Assembly (NCBI RefSeq): GCF_900177625.1 | Contig: NZ_FXAU01000002.1 | Location: 23,707-87,706 of the forward strand | DNA from: Sphingobacterium psychroaquaticum | Lineage (GTDB): Bacteria; Bacteroidota; Bacteroidia; Sphingobacteriales; Sphingobacteriaceae | Direction: 5' to 3' | Length of the DNA: 64,000 bases | Shown: positions 38,923-48,708 of the stretch, piece by piece | Position numbering within the stretch: the stretch's first letter is position 1 | Layout: every line of letters starts with the position of its first letter | The notes under the pieces: model-generated | The model's input: only the letters and a program-made list of their open reading frames with translations | What the model was told of the DNA's origin: nothing | The model's database searches: none | Translations under genes and position numbers: made by a program

Positions 38923-38978
38923 CTCACCTATTACTTTGAATACACACAATATTAGCTTGGTAATTTATTATGACAACA

Positions 38979-39040
38979 CAAACATAACAGCTCATAACAC
39001 ACTGTCTGTATTACAGTTAATTAAATTCAACCTAGTCCAG
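38979..39040 (-). promoter_or_regulatory. mocR promoter with a degenerate regulon site
   Basis: The minus-strand -7 box TATGTTTG is at 38986-38979. Upstream, CTGGACT (39040-39034) and CTGTAAT (39016-39010) are 24 bp apart. The 13-bp window AACTGTAATACAG ends exactly 19 nt before the -7 box, the same geometry as the glyA, DHS and tRNA-Cys sites. The inner half is a poor match, so autoregulation is suggestive only. Confidence 0.45.
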
Positions 39041-39848
39041 AAAACTCATCCGCTATAATTTTTGGAGAAATTAAACCAAACTGAATCAAGGCGTTTAAAA
39101 CACCATCTTCATCAACAGAACCCGTTACATATTTAGTTTGATCTTTAATCCATTGTGCCGCATTCCCCATAGCAACACCATACTCAACAAACAATAACAT
39201 CTTCAAATCATTCCCTCCATCACCAAATGCAACCGTTTTTTGTCGGTCGATACCATAATAGTCCAGCATTACTTGAACACCCGAGGCTTTGTTGAATTCC
39301 ATATTATTTACATCCGCAAATAACTCATGCCACCTTGTAAATTCACAGTTTGGCATGACTTGCTCAGCAAGTTCCTTCTCTTCTTCAGCATCAATGTACA
39401 ACGTAATCTGAAGGACATCTTCATCTAAAATTTCCTCCAGCGGCACTTCTATTGGAAATGCAACATTTGTATGCACAAAGTGAAACTTAACTTTATCATT
39501 TAAATTATACGCAAACATTCCCGCCTCCGTCGTGTAGGCAAAAGCAAATGGGCCATTCCCCGCCTTCAAATAATCAACAAGCTGTTGAATGTCTCTTTTA
39601 GGTACCATACCATGTGACAACACTATCCCATTCGCATCCATACAACATGCACCATTCGAACTGATAAACCCATCAAAAGGAAAATCTACCACCTCCCTGA
39701 TCTGATTTATCGAGCGCCCGCTGGCAGCAAAGACGAATACGCCATTTTTCCGTAGTTCATATAACGCGTTAATTACTAAAGGTGAAATAGTATGCGTCTT
39801 GAAACTCAATAATGTTCCATCTATATCAAAAAAAGCAGCTTTAATCAT
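39027..39848 (-). CDS. Cof-type HAD-IIB phosphatase
   Basis: 273-aa HAD hydrolase from ATG 39848. Motif I is FFDIDGTLLSF, motif II is AASGRS, and motif IV is GDGGNDLKMLLF. A C2 cap domain lies between. Substrates of this family are usually sugar phosphates or cofactor phosphates such as PLP or FMN, and here a PLP or phosphorylated-intermediate role is tempting but unproven. It is the last gene of the glyA operon, 37 bp after hemL. Confidence 0.85.
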   Translation of the reverse strand: MIKAAFFDIDGTLLSFKTHTISPLVINALYELRKNGVFVFAASGRSINQIREVVDFPFDGFISSNGACCMDANGIVLSHGMVPKRDIQQLVDYLKAGNGPFAFAYTTEAGMFAYNLNDKVKFHFVHTNVAFPIEVPLEEILDEDVLQITLYIDAEEEKELAEQVMPNCEFTRWHELFADVNNMEFNKASGVQVMLDYYGIDRQKTVAFGDGGNDLKMLLFVEYGVAMGNAAQWIKDQTKYVTGSVDEDGVLNALIQFGLISPKIIADEFSGLG

Positions 39849-39885
39849 TTCATTCGTATATAATAAATCCAATAATTATCAACGT

Positions 39886-41172
39886 TTAAAACTGACGAAT
39901 CGTCAAATCAACGGCCTCCAACGTGCGGTCGAGATCATTAAAAGACAAAGCATCAGAGAGAAACCATGTTTCATAAGAAGATGGAGGTAGATAAATACCG
40001 TTTTTCAACATTCCGTTAAAAAAACGCGTGAACATATCATTTGCTGCAGCATGAGCGGTTTCAAAATTCGTAATCTTACCTCTGCAAAAGAAAATAGAGC
40101 ACATCGACCCCGCTCTATTGATCGTAAAATCAATATTATACTTTCTAAACAAGGCGGTCATTCCATCTTCAAGATATTGACCTTTCCTCTCCAATCTTTC
40201 GTAAACAGTCCCATCTTCCGTTATTGCCCGCAACATTTCATACCCCGCAGCCATGGCTAATGGATTACCAGACAGCGTGCCAGCTTGATAAACCGCCCCT
40301 ACGGGAGCCAGTTCATTCATTATGTCACTTTTAGCAGCAAATGCGCCAACAGGCAAGCCTCCCCCTACAATCTTCCCAAACACCACGATATCCGCTAACA
40401 CTTTAAAATACTCTTGCGCTCCTCCCTTAGCCAATCGAAACCCAGTCATCACTTCATCAAAAATGAGCAAAGCCTCATAATGCGTACAAATATTCCTCAA
40501 CCCCTTAAGAAATCCGTTATCAGGCGGAACACATCCCATATTTCCAGCCACAGGTTCTACTATAACCGCTGCTATTTCGCCTTTAAATTTCCGAAAGAGC
40601 GAACGCACGCTCTCCAAATCGTTATAGGAAGCCAATAGCGTGTCGACAGTTGCGCTTTCCGTAACGCCAGCACTTGACGCGATACCTAAAGTCGAAAGCC
40701 CACTTCCTCCAGCAATTAAGAATCCGTCGGCATGACCGTGGTAGCATCCCGCAAATTTTATGATTTTACGCTTTCCAACGTATCCCCTGGCCAATCTCAC
40801 GGCACTCATGGCAGCTTCTGTGCCAGAATTCACAAAGCGTATCTTCTCAATACCGGGAACCATGGATACCGCTAACTGAGCAATTTGGCTTTCCATAGTC
40901 GTCGGTGCGCCAAAAGAGGTGCCCAGTTTAGCTTTATCGATTATTGCCTGAATCACCGGAGGGAATGCATGTCCATATAACATCGGTCCCCATGAGTTCA
41001 CATAATCAATATATTCATTTCCATCTTCATCATATAGATATGCTCCTTTCCCCCGTTTGATAAAAACAGGAACCCCATCGACATTTTTAAACGCCCTTAC
41101 CGGCGAATTTACTCCACCTGGAATATAACACTGGGCATGACGAAATAACTCAGAACTTCTTGTATAGTGCAT
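39886..41172 (-). CDS. hemL: glutamate-1-semialdehyde 2,1-aminomutase family enzyme
   Basis: 428-aa class III PLP enzyme. Hallmarks are [64 protein letters not shown] and the PLP Lys in [16 protein letters not shown]. It converts glutamate-1-semialdehyde to 5-aminolevulinate in the canonical role. Being inside a serC/glyA/mazG operon rather than with hemA or hemB suggests a paralogue or a second activity; that is inference. It is 2 bp from the mazG-like gene. Confidence 0.88.
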   Translation of the reverse strand: MHYTRSSELFRHAQCYIPGGVNSPVRAFKNVDGVPVFIKRGKGAYLYDEDGNEYIDYVNSWGPMLYGHAFPPVIQAIIDKAKLGTSFGAPTTMESQIAQLAVSMVPGIEKIRFVNSGTEAAMSAVRLARGYVGKRKIIKFAGCYHGHADGFLIAGGSGLSTLGIASSAGVTESATVDTLLASYNDLESVRSLFRKFKGEIAAVIVEPVAGNMGCVPPDNGFLKGLRNICTHYEALLIFDEVMTGFRLAKGGAQEYFKVLADIVVFGKIVGGGLPVGAFAAKSDIMNELAPVGAVYQAGTLSGNPLAMAAGYEMLRAITEDGTVYERLERKGQYLEDGMTALFRKYNIDFTINRAGSMCSIFFCRGKITNFETAHAAANDMFTRFFNGMLKNGIYLPPSSYETWFLSDALSFNDLDRTLEAVDLTIRQF

Positions 41173-41174
41173 GT

Positions 41175-41603
41175 TTAGTATAATTTACCGTGTAACCTAG
41201 GACGACCTCTGTTGTACATGAGCTTCGTCCATATATGTTGTTCAATATCAATCTCCATTGCACCAGCAAGATCAAACAAGCGAATCATGGCATCCGTTAT
41301 TTCATCCTCAAAAGTATCTTTTACGAGATCTAAAAAGATTTGAGAAACTAAACGATAATGGTGGTCCACACCAAATTCTTCCAAACAATATCCCGCTCGT
41401 TCCAAAGCCTGCTCAAATTCTTCAAATTTTACATGTCTTCCTTTTCGATCCGCCTCCAACGCTTCGCCGAGTTCGCTGGTAATCAACATAAGGGCCTCCC
41501 CGATATTCAGCTCTTTATCCCAAAAACCCTTTTTTTGGTTATCTTCAAATATTCTTCGAGCTAATTGATTTAACCCAGGTATGACTATTTCTTTATTTTC
41601 CAT
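41175..41603 (-). CDS. MazG-like nucleotide pyrophosphohydrolase
   Basis: 142-aa all-alpha NTP-PPase. It has the ExxE...ExxD metal site: [14 protein letters not shown], then [27 protein letters not shown] 41603 is preferred because GGAGG sits 5 bases upstream, on the serC stop, giving TAAG-ATG coupling. It is a short single-domain form. Its presence in a PLP-enzyme operon suggests house-cleaning of nucleotides or hydrolysis of a nucleotide-activated intermediate; unproven. Confidence 0.82.
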   Translation of the reverse strand: MENKEIVIPGLNQLARRIFEDNQKKGFWDKELNIGEALMLITSELGEALEADRKGRHVKFEEFEQALERAGYCLEEFGVDHHYRLVSQIFLDLVKDTFEDEITDAMIRLFDLAGAMEIDIEQHIWTKLMYNRGRPRLHGKLY

Positions 41604-41604
41604 C

Positions 41605-42705
41605 TTATCCTCCATGCATTGCTGAATAACGAATTTCGTGCTCCTTTTGCGTGCTAAACTCCCGCATCGCGGAGACCAACACTTCAACATCCTGTAAGGT
41701 AACGGCATTGTAAAGAGACACCCTAAAACCACCAGTACTACGATGCCCTTCAATTCCGATTATGTAACGGTCACGCGAAAAATTTAAAAACTCTTGCTCC
41801 AAACCAGCCGTAACCATTGTGAAAGTAACATTCATCCGAGATCGATCTTCCGTCCTAGCAGTTCCTACAAAAAGAGGATTATCATCAATCTCTCGGTATA
41901 AAAGCGCAGCCTTAGCGTTATTCTCCAATTCGATTGCTGCCACCCCTCCCTTCCTTGTCAACCAACGAAAATTAAGCATAGCGACATAAATAGCATACAC
42001 AGCTGGTGTATTGTACATAGACTTGTTCTCAATATGCAGCCTATAATCAAAAATGAACGGGATAACACGCTTTACATGTCCGAGTATTCCTTTCTTAATT
42101 ATTACGATTGTAAGCCCTGCCGGACCCGCATTTTTCTGCGCACCTGCATAAATCAAGTTATATTTTGAAACATCAATCCGACGACTGAAGATATCTGAAG
42201 ACATATCACAAACCAATGGAACGGTAACCTCAGGGGTAAAAGAAAAAGCGGTTCCGTAAATTGTGTTGTTCGAGGTATAGTGGAAATAGGCAACATTCGA
42301 AGACACCTTAAAATCCCGAGGAAGAAAATTATAGTTGGCATTGATCGAGCTTCCGACCACGACCACCTCCCCAAACCTCTTTGCTTCTTGGATTGCCTTG
42401 TTGGCCCACACGCCTGTATCTAAATAAGCCGCAAAACCATCCGGCGGAAGCAAGTTCATAGGCACCATCGCAAATTGCGTGCTAGCTCCTCCTTGTAGAA
42501 AAATTATATCATGTGTTTCAGGTACCTCCAAAAGGTCTCTCACCAATGATTCCGCTTCGTCGACTACATCCATAAAGTACTGACTTCTATGTGATATTTC
42601 CAGAATAGAAAGTCCTGTATTATTAAAATTCGTAATCGCTTTAGAGGCCTCTTCAAGAACCTCTTTTGCAAGTTTGCCTGGTCCAGCACCAAAGTTATAC
42701 TTCAT
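41605..42705 (-). CDS. serC: phosphoserine aminotransferase
   Basis: 366-aa class V PLP enzyme of serine biosynthesis, also able to transaminate 4-phosphohydroxythreonine for PLP. Recognisable blocks are NFGAGPGKLAKEVLEEA, LEISHRSQYF, FLQGGASTQFAMVPMN, VCDMSSDIFSRRIDVSKY, and the PLP Lys in IYAGAQKNAGPAGLTIV. Its length is normal. The start overlaps benE by 11 bp. Confidence 0.93.
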   Translation of the reverse strand: MKYNFGAGPGKLAKEVLEEASKAITNFNNTGLSILEISHRSQYFMDVVDEAESLVRDLLEVPETHDIIFLQGGASTQFAMVPMNLLPPDGFAAYLDTGVWANKAIQEAKRFGEVVVVGSSINANYNFLPRDFKVSSNVAYFHYTSNNTIYGTAFSFTPEVTVPLVCDMSSDIFSRRIDVSKYNLIYAGAQKNAGPAGLTIVIIKKGILGHVKRVIPFIFDYRLHIENKSMYNTPAVYAIYVAMLNFRWLTRKGGVAAIELENNAKAALLYREIDDNPLFVGTARTEDRSRMNVTFTMVTAGLEQEFLNFSRDRYIIGIEGHRSTGGFRVSLYNAVTLQDVEVLVSAMREFSTQKEHEIRYSAMHGG

Positions 42706-43966
42706 CTTTTTTTCTTAAATATTTAACATTATTTTTTAGGGAAATCGACTTTGTAGCAACTAGAGGTTGTTCCTGATGGACCGTTTTAATCCGAAATTTC
42801 ACATGGATAATGGTGTAGGTCAATAAACCAGCCACCAAGCCCCAGAAAGCACCTCCAATCCCGAACAAACTGACATTTGCAGCAGATACGAGAAACGTTA
42901 TCAATGCCGCCTCCCGAGTAGATGCATCCTCCATCGCATTAGAAATACTGCCCGCAATAGTTCCTAATAGAGCTAAACCCGCCAAAAGGGCAATAAATGA
43001 GGAAGGAAATGCCATAAAGAGCGCAACAAAAGTTACACCGAAAATGCCCACCAAGGTATAAAGAACGCCACATATAATTCCGGCTACAAATCTTTTTTTT
43101 GGGTTTTCATGCGTATCCTTACCCGTCGCTATTGCCGCTGTTATCGCTGCGACATTAAAGGGTGAAGATCCAAAAAAACCGAAAATCAAAGACCCCAAAC
43201 CGGTGGCTGTAAGAATCGGATTTGCACTGATATTATATCCGTCATTTCGCAAAACCAGCATGCCTGGCATATATTGACCCGTTAGGGTAACGATAAACAA
43301 AGGTAGTGCAACGCTTAACAAAGAGTTTAGTGAGAAAGAAGGACTCGTATAGACAGGAACTGCCAAGCTCCATTCAATTGCGCTAAAAGAGATCTTATCA
43401 CTCACAATCAAAAAACCGAGACCAATAACCAACACCCCTAATATCGCATATCGGGAAGTAAACCTTTTTAGGAAAATGAAGGAGCCAAATAGCAAACAGA
43501 CCAACACGGGATCCACTTGTATCTCCTTAAAAGCATTGATACCAAATGGGAAAAGTATCCCTGCCAACAGACCGGCAGCAACGCCTTTGGGAATAAGTTT
43601 AATCAAGCGATTAAACATACCTGATAAACCAAGCAACAGAAATGCAGCTCCCGAAATCAGATAAGCACCAATCGCATCGCTATAGGGTATACCATCCAGC
43701 GCCGTAATCAGAAAAGCCGCACCGGGAGTCGACCAAGCGGTAATAATGGGCATCTTATATTTTATACTCAACCATAGTCCACTTAGTCCCGTACCGACAG
43801 AAACAGCCCATACCCATGAGGTCGTTAGCTCCGGACTAAGTCCCGCTACTTTTGCTGCTTGAAAGACTAAGATAAAAGTCCCCCCATAATTAACAATAAC
43901 GGATACAAAGCCTGCAATCAACAGACTGGGAAAGTCACTACTTTTAAGTTTATTATCTTGATTCAT
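42695..43966 (-). CDS. BenE-family benzoate/H+ symporter-like transporter
   Basis: 423-aa membrane protein of the NCS2/BenE fold. It has about twelve helices with family features IITAWSTPGAAFLITAL, LIPKGVAAGLLAGILFPFGIN and GFFGSSPFNVAAITAAIATGKDTHENP. BenE transports benzoate in some bacteria, but substrate here is unknown. The position between glyA and serC suggests import or export of an amino-acid-related compound. Confidence 0.83.
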   Translation of the reverse strand: MNQDNKLKSSDFPSLLIAGFVSVIVNYGGTFILVFQAAKVAGLSPELTTSWVWAVSVGTGLSGLWLSIKYKMPIITAWSTPGAAFLITALDGIPYSDAIGAYLISGAAFLLLGLSGMFNRLIKLIPKGVAAGLLAGILFPFGINAFKEIQVDPVLVCLLFGSFIFLKRFTSRYAILGVLVIGLGFLIVSDKISFSAIEWSLAVPVYTSPSFSLNSLLSVALPLFIVTLTGQYMPGMLVLRNDGYNISANPILTATGLGSLIFGFFGSSPFNVAAITAAIATGKDTHENPKKRFVAGIICGVLYTLVGIFGVTFVALFMAFPSSFIALLAGLALLGTIAGSISNAMEDASTREAALITFLVSAANVSLFGIGGAFWGLVAGLLTYTIIHVKFRIKTVHQEQPLVATKSISLKNNVKYLRKKDEV

Positions 43967-44004
43967 TAGGCAATAGATTAGATTTTCTCAATAGATAACG
44001 GTTA

Positions 44005-45285
44005 TTAAAGCACAAACAACGGACGATCCATCATCATTTCAGCGACTTCCTTTTTCACCTTTGCGTGCAATATCGTATTCCCCTTATCACGCAATACGGT
44101 ATCGACAAAGTCCACTATCGTTTCCATATCCGACTCCACCAATCCTCGGGTCGTCACGGCTGCTGTTCCAACACGAATGCCAGAGGTGAGTGCTGACGGA
44201 AGTGTATCAAACGGGACCATATTTTTATTAACCGTAATCCCGGCTTGTTCCAAAAGATCCTGCGCCTCCTTACCGGAAAGATTTTTATCACGAATATCGA
44301 TTAACGATAAATGATTATCCGTACCACCAGAAACAACCTTATAGCCACGCGAATTGAAGGCCGCAGCCATCTTTCGGCTGTTACGCTGTATCTGCTTGAC
44401 GTAACTGGTGTATTCGTCTGTCAAAATTTCACCAAATGCTACCGCCTTGGCCGCAATGATATGCATCAGTGGACCACCTTGGATCCCTGGGAAAACAACA
44501 CTATCGAGCACACTTGACATCATTCTTAGAGATCCATTCGCACTCTTATACCCTAGCGGATTTTCAAAATCCTTACCCATCAAAATCACACCTCCTCGCG
44601 GTCCGCGCAACGTTTTATGCGTAGTGGTCGTAACGATATGACAATACGGAATTGGATCACTCAACAGCCCCTTTGCAATCAATCCCGCGGGATGCGCTAT
44701 ATCGGCCAACAATATTGCGTTCATTTTATCGGCAATCTCCCTAAATCGTTTATAGTCGATATCTCTGGAATAAGCACTTGCACCAGCAATGATCAGACGG
44801 GGTTTTTCTTGAAAAGCCTTGAGCTCAATAGCATCATAATCCAACAGTCCCGAATCACGATTAACGCCGTAAAATGAAGGAGTATATAGCTTGCCCGAAA
44901 AATTAACCGAAGATCCATGGGTAAGGTGTCCACCATGCGTCAGATCAAAGCCTAATATTTTATCCCCCGGTTGTAAACAAGCCGAGAACACCGCTGTATT
45001 CGCCTGCGAGCCAGAGTGCGGTTGAACATTGGCATACTCAGCTCCAAAAATTTCCTTGGCTCTAGACTGTGCAATGTTTTCCACCAAGTCAACAAACTCA
45101 CACCCTCCGTAGTAACGCCGGCCTGGATACCCTTCCGCATACTTGTTGGTTAAGATAGATCCCGCCGCAGCCAAGACATCTTCACTCACAAAATTTTCAG
45201 AAGCGATGAGCTCCAGACATTCACGTTGTCTCTTTGACTCTCGATTTATTATTTCAAATAGGATATTATTGTTATTTCTCGTCAT
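44005..45285 (-). CDS. glyA: serine hydroxymethyltransferase
   Basis: 426-aa PLP enzyme interconverting serine and glycine with tetrahydrofolate. Motifs are [50 protein letters not shown], and the PLP Lys in [13 protein letters not shown]. It opens a six-gene operon (glyA-benE-serC-mazG-hemL-HAD). Whether another copy exists elsewhere in the genome cannot be told. Its promoter carries the regulon direct repeat. Confidence 0.95.
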   Translation of the reverse strand: MTRNNNNILFEIINRESKRQRECLELIASENFVSEDVLAAAGSILTNKYAEGYPGRRYYGGCEFVDLVENIAQSRAKEIFGAEYANVQPHSGSQANTAVFSACLQPGDKILGFDLTHGGHLTHGSSVNFSGKLYTPSFYGVNRDSGLLDYDAIELKAFQEKPRLIIAGASAYSRDIDYKRFREIADKMNAILLADIAHPAGLIAKGLLSDPIPYCHIVTTTTHKTLRGPRGGVILMGKDFENPLGYKSANGSLRMMSSVLDSVVFPGIQGGPLMHIIAAKAVAFGEILTDEYTSYVKQIQRNSRKMAAAFNSRGYKVVSGGTDNHLSLIDIRDKNLSGKEAQDLLEQAGITVNKNMVPFDTLPSALTSGIRVGTAAVTTRGLVESDMETIVDFVDTVLRDKGNTILHAKVKKEVAEMMMDRPLFVL

Positions 45286-45314
45286 ATCTGAACTGGTTTA
45301 TTTTATTTACACCA

Positions 45315-45375
45315 CAAAACTATAGGGAAGCTGTATCATTTAACTGGTTCAGTTTGTTTATTCTAGATAGTCCAG
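45315..45375 (-). promoter_or_regulatory. glyA promoter with CTGRACC direct repeat
   Basis: The minus-strand -7 box TAGTTTTG is at 45322-45315. Upstream are CTGAACC (45352-45346, within AACTGAACCAGTT) and CTGGACT (45375-45369), 23 bp apart. Nineteen bases separate the 13-bp AACTGAACCAGTT from the -7 box. The site replaces the -33 element, as for a class II activator. Confidence 0.7.
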
Positions 45376-45397
45376 CTAAAATTGGTAAACCTTCTAT

Positions 45398-45459
45398 TTG
45401 GACCAGTATCATTTACCACAACTGAACCACTACACCCATCCAGTCATTACCTAGCTTTG
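45398..45459 (+). promoter_or_regulatory. DHS-cco promoter with CTGRACC direct repeat
   Basis: The -7 box TAGCTTTG is at 45452-45459. TTGGACC (45398-45404) and CTGAACC (45422-45428, within AACTGAACCACTA) are 24 bp apart. The gap from AACTGAACCACTA to the -7 box is 19 nt, identical to the glyA and tRNA-Cys promoters. Confidence 0.7.
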
Positions 45460-45543
45460 TCCCGAGATCAGGTATAAATGTTCAAGAGAAAAACGATTAT
45501 ACCTTAACATTAATAATAGTTGGATGACTGAGTGCTAAAAGAA

Positions 45544-46524
45544 ATGAATAATACAAAAGGACCTATCGGGCAGTTCATGGAACGCCATTTTTTACACTTC
45601 AATGCGGCTTCACTTATGGATGCAGCCAAAGGCTATGAGGCACATTTAGCCAATGGTGGAAAGATGATGATTACGCTGGCAGGAGCTATGAGTACAGCAG
45701 AGCTTGGCATATCCTTGGCAGAAATGATTCGTAAGGACAAAGTAGCTATTATCAGTTGTACCGGTGCAAACATCGAAGAAGACATTATGAACCTGGTTGC
45801 ACATAGCCATTACAAGCGTATACCTCACTACCGCGACCTCAGTCCGCGGGACGAAGGACAGCTATTACAACAGCACTACAATAGGGTAACCGATACCTGC
45901 ATACCAGAAGAGGAGGCGTTTAGACGTATCCAAAAACATTTATTCGAAATATGGAGAAAGGCAGACCAATCCGGCGAGCGGTACTTTCCCCATGAATACA
46001 TGTATGCCCTCATAAACAATGGCGTACTATTACCTTATTATGAGATAAATCCCGACCATTCCTGGGTGGTCGCAGCCGCAGAAAAAAACTTACCCATTGT
46101 CGTCCCTGGTTGGGAGGATAGCACAATGGGAAACATATTCGCTTCTTATGTCATGAAGGCTGAACTGGATGTACAGATTGTAAAAAATGGAATCGAATAC
46201 ATGATTTATCTCGCGGATTGGTTTAGAGAAAATAGTGCCGAAGCTGAAATGGGCTTTTTCCAAATTGGCGGAGGTATCGCGGGAGATTTTCCTATTTGTG
46301 TGGTACCTATGCTGTATCAGGATATGAAGATGGAATATATCCATTGCTGGAGTTACTTTTGTCAAATATCAGATGCCGTCACCTCTTATGGCTCATACTC
46401 CGGCGCTAGCCCCAATGAAAAAATAACCTGGGGGAAACTCGACCTGAACACCCATAAATATACCATCGAATCCGACGCAACTATTGTCGCACCACTCGTA
46501 TTTGCCTGGGTTTTACAACAATAA
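45544..46524 (+). CDS. deoxyhypusine synthase-like (homospermidine synthase-like) enzyme
   Basis: 326-aa DHS-family protein from ATG 45544 (an in-frame GTG at 45532 is less likely). NAD-binding segments MITLAGAMSTAELGISLAEMI and ISCTGANIEEDIMNLV are present, and the catalytic Lys298 sits in SGASPNEKITWGKLD, equivalent to WGKI of true DHS. Bacteria lack hypusinated eIF5A, and DHS relatives can make homospermidine, so polyamine transfer is the best guess. It leads an operon with cbb3 oxidase genes, an unusual context. Confidence 0.82.
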   Translation: MNNTKGPIGQFMERHFLHFNAASLMDAAKGYEAHLANGGKMMITLAGAMSTAELGISLAEMIRKDKVAIISCTGANIEEDIMNLVAHSHYKRIPHYRDLSPRDEGQLLQQHYNRVTDTCIPEEEAFRRIQKHLFEIWRKADQSGERYFPHEYMYALINNGVLLPYYEINPDHSWVVAAAEKNLPIVVPGWEDSTMGNIFASYVMKAELDVQIVKNGIEYMIYLADWFRENSAEAEMGFFQIGGGIAGDFPICVVPMLYQDMKMEYIHCWSYFCQISDAVTSYGSYSGASPNEKITWGKLDLNTHKYTIESDATIVAPLVFAWVLQQ

Positions 46525-46545
46525 TATATTTTAAAGTCTACCCAT

Positions 46546-48696
46546 ATGAAACACATCAGATTAATATTACTCTTACTTCTTTCTGGACCTGCTGTATTGG
46601 TAAACGCGCAAGATATGCTTCCTTATACGACACGTTTAGACTTAACATCTTTAATTATAGGTTTTATTTTGGTTAACATTTTACTCTTGTTAATGATGAC
46701 TATGACCTTCAAGAAACAGGTAGATAGTTTTATCTCTTTCTATAAAAAACAGCATGGATCTACTCCAAATACCGAACGGTTCAAAACGAATGTCAAGAAC
46801 CTGACAAGTAAACAAATTACTGAACTAATAAAGTTTAAAAATGAAGTTAAGAAAAACAAAAAGTTACTTCTACTTTGCTTTATTCCGATACCGATCAGCC
46901 TACCCAACATTGTTGCAGCGCAAAAAGCACCAGTTGCTTCGCAGAATGCAACCAGCAATTCTATATGGGAACAGGGGCCTGTAATTATCACCATTATCCT
47001 CCTGCTATTAGTCCTTTTGACGACCGCTATCGTGTTAATTATTAAAGTCAAGTGGAGTATAAATAGTAAAAAAAACAAACTCAAGCAAAAAGAAGCAATC
47101 GATCTAGCCGACTACTTAAAAAGTGTGCCCGATCGTTCGCTCCGCACGATTAAAAATCAAAAGGAATCTCTAGACTATTCCTTGACGCACCATGAATTAA
47201 GCGGAACCTTACCTACGGCGGATAAACGCGGCTTACTTCATATTCGTCCAGAGGCTGGATTACCCATAGTGTCCGCAAAGAAGAAAATGCGTTCGGATCA
47301 TACGATCGATCCTGCCCTCTCTAAAGTCATACAATGGTACTTCATAAGTGCAACCTTTTGGTTACTATTTGGCACCACCGTCGGTGAATATTTGGGTATA
47401 AAATTCGTAGCTCCGGACGTAGATAGCCTCAGTTGGCTAAACTTTGGAAGACTTCGGCCGGTACATACCAATGCAGTTTTTTGGGGGTGGTCCTCGCTTG
47501 GGATGCTTGGGCTTGGATACTATATTGTTCCTCGCGTCAGTAACAGCCCTCTCGCAAATATAAAATGGGCTTGGTACGCTCTACATTGTATTAATCTCTC
47601 CATTACGCTAGGTTCTATCACTCTGATGATGGGAATCAACAACGGTGGTGGCGAATACCGGGAATATATTTGGCCTATTATGTTAATCTTCGGAATTGGC
47701 CTTGCGCTGACACTATCCAATTATTTCATCACAGTGGCTCGCCGCAAAACAACAGAAATATACATTTCCAATTGGTATATCGTATCTGCTTTATCTTTTT
47801 TTACGATAGTTGGACTAGTTGGTTACTTGCCACAGTGGCAGAAAGGACTAGGCGAAACCATTGTTCAAGGTTACTATATGCATCAAGCGGTGGGTATGTG
47901 GTTTATGTTATTTACACTTGGTATTGTTTATTACTTTTTGCCTCAGCAACTAAATAAACCGATATATTCTTACAGCCTAGGGATTCTTGCCTTTTGGGCG
48001 CAAATAGTCTTTTATACCTTGATCGGTACGCACCACTTCGTGTTCAGCGCTATTCCCTGGTGGCTACAGACCGTCGCTATTGTAGCGAGTGTAGGTATGG
48101 TAATTCCCGTTATCGCGGGAACCACCAATTTTTTAATGACCTTCAAAGGGGCGTGGTATAAACTACGCGATAGCTATACCCTCCCGTTCTTCCTAGTAGG
48201 TATCATTTTTTACTTCACCGGGTCTATGCAAGGTACGGCTGAAGCCTTCCGTTATGCCAACCTGATTTGGCATTTCACCGACTTTACTGTGGCACATTCG
48301 CACATGACGATGTATGGAATCATCACTTTTTTATTATGGGCAGGTATCTACTCTCTGATTCCACAACTCACGGGACGCGAAGCACCGCAACTAACTATTG
48401 GAATCCACTTTTGGTTGGCTTTGATTGGATTACTTCTATATTCTATACCCTTGATGTATGGCGGAAGTCTACGTGGATTATCTTGGATCGCAGGCGAGCC
48501 TTTTGTAGATAGCGTGAGTCTGATGCTTCCCTACTGGCTCTGGCGGGCTATCGGTGGCACACTGATGTGGCTCTCACACCTCGTCTTTGCCTTTAATATG
48601 TACAAAATGATAGCTCGCCCCCTGCCTTCCCTTGCGATCGAACAGACGGCTATTGATTTACTCATGAAAACAGATAACAAAATGCACGATAACTAA
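46546..48696 (+). CDS. ccoN: cbb3-type cytochrome oxidase subunit I with N-terminal extension
   Basis: 716 aa. From about residue 265 it follows CcoN: His307 in GRLRPVHTN (low-spin heme), His446 in YMHQAVGMW, His496/His497 in IGTHHFVFS with Tyr490 nearby, and His584/His586 in FTVAHSHMT. So heme and CuB ligands are intact. The preceding 240 residues are extra: a signal-like segment ending VLVNAQ, a TM, a second signal-like segment ending NIVAAQ, and another TM. It is in operon with the DHS-like gene (21 bp before) and the CcoO/P fusion. Confidence 0.88.
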   Translation: MKHIRLILLLLLSGPAVLVNAQDMLPYTTRLDLTSLIIGFILVNILLLLMMTMTFKKQVDSFISFYKKQHGSTPNTERFKTNVKNLTSKQITELIKFKNEVKKNKKLLLLCFIPIPISLPNIVAAQKAPVASQNATSNSIWEQGPVIITIILLLLVLLTTAIVLIIKVKWSINSKKNKLKQKEAIDLADYLKSVPDRSLRTIKNQKESLDYSLTHHELSGTLPTADKRGLLHIRPEAGLPIVSAKKKMRSDHTIDPALSKVIQWYFISATFWLLFGTTVGEYLGIKFVAPDVDSLSWLNFGRLRPVHTNAVFWGWSSLGMLGLGYYIVPRVSNSPLANIKWAWYALHCINLSITLGSITLMMGINNGGGEYREYIWPIMLIFGIGLALTLSNYFITVARRKTTEIYISNWYIVSALSFFTIVGLVGYLPQWQKGLGETIVQGYYMHQAVGMWFMLFTLGIVYYFLPQQLNKPIYSYSLGILAFWAQIVFYTLIGTHHFVFSAIPWWLQTVAIVASVGMVIPVIAGTTNFLMTFKGAWYKLRDSYTLPFFLVGIIFYFTGSMQGTAEAFRYANLIWHFTDFTVAHSHMTMYGIITFLLWAGIYSLIPQLTGREAPQLTIGIHFWLALIGLLLYSIPLMYGGSLRGLSWIAGEPFVDSVSLMLPYWLWRAIGGTLMWLSHLVFAFNMYKMIARPLPSLAIEQTAIDLLMKTDNKMHDN

Positions 48697-48708
48697 TACT
48701 TCAACAAT

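Noticed and set aside
45286-45543. Serine- or glycine-type riboswitch before glyA or the DHS-like gene
   Set aside because: The region is fully explained by two promoters and direct repeats; no glycine riboswitch core is seen.
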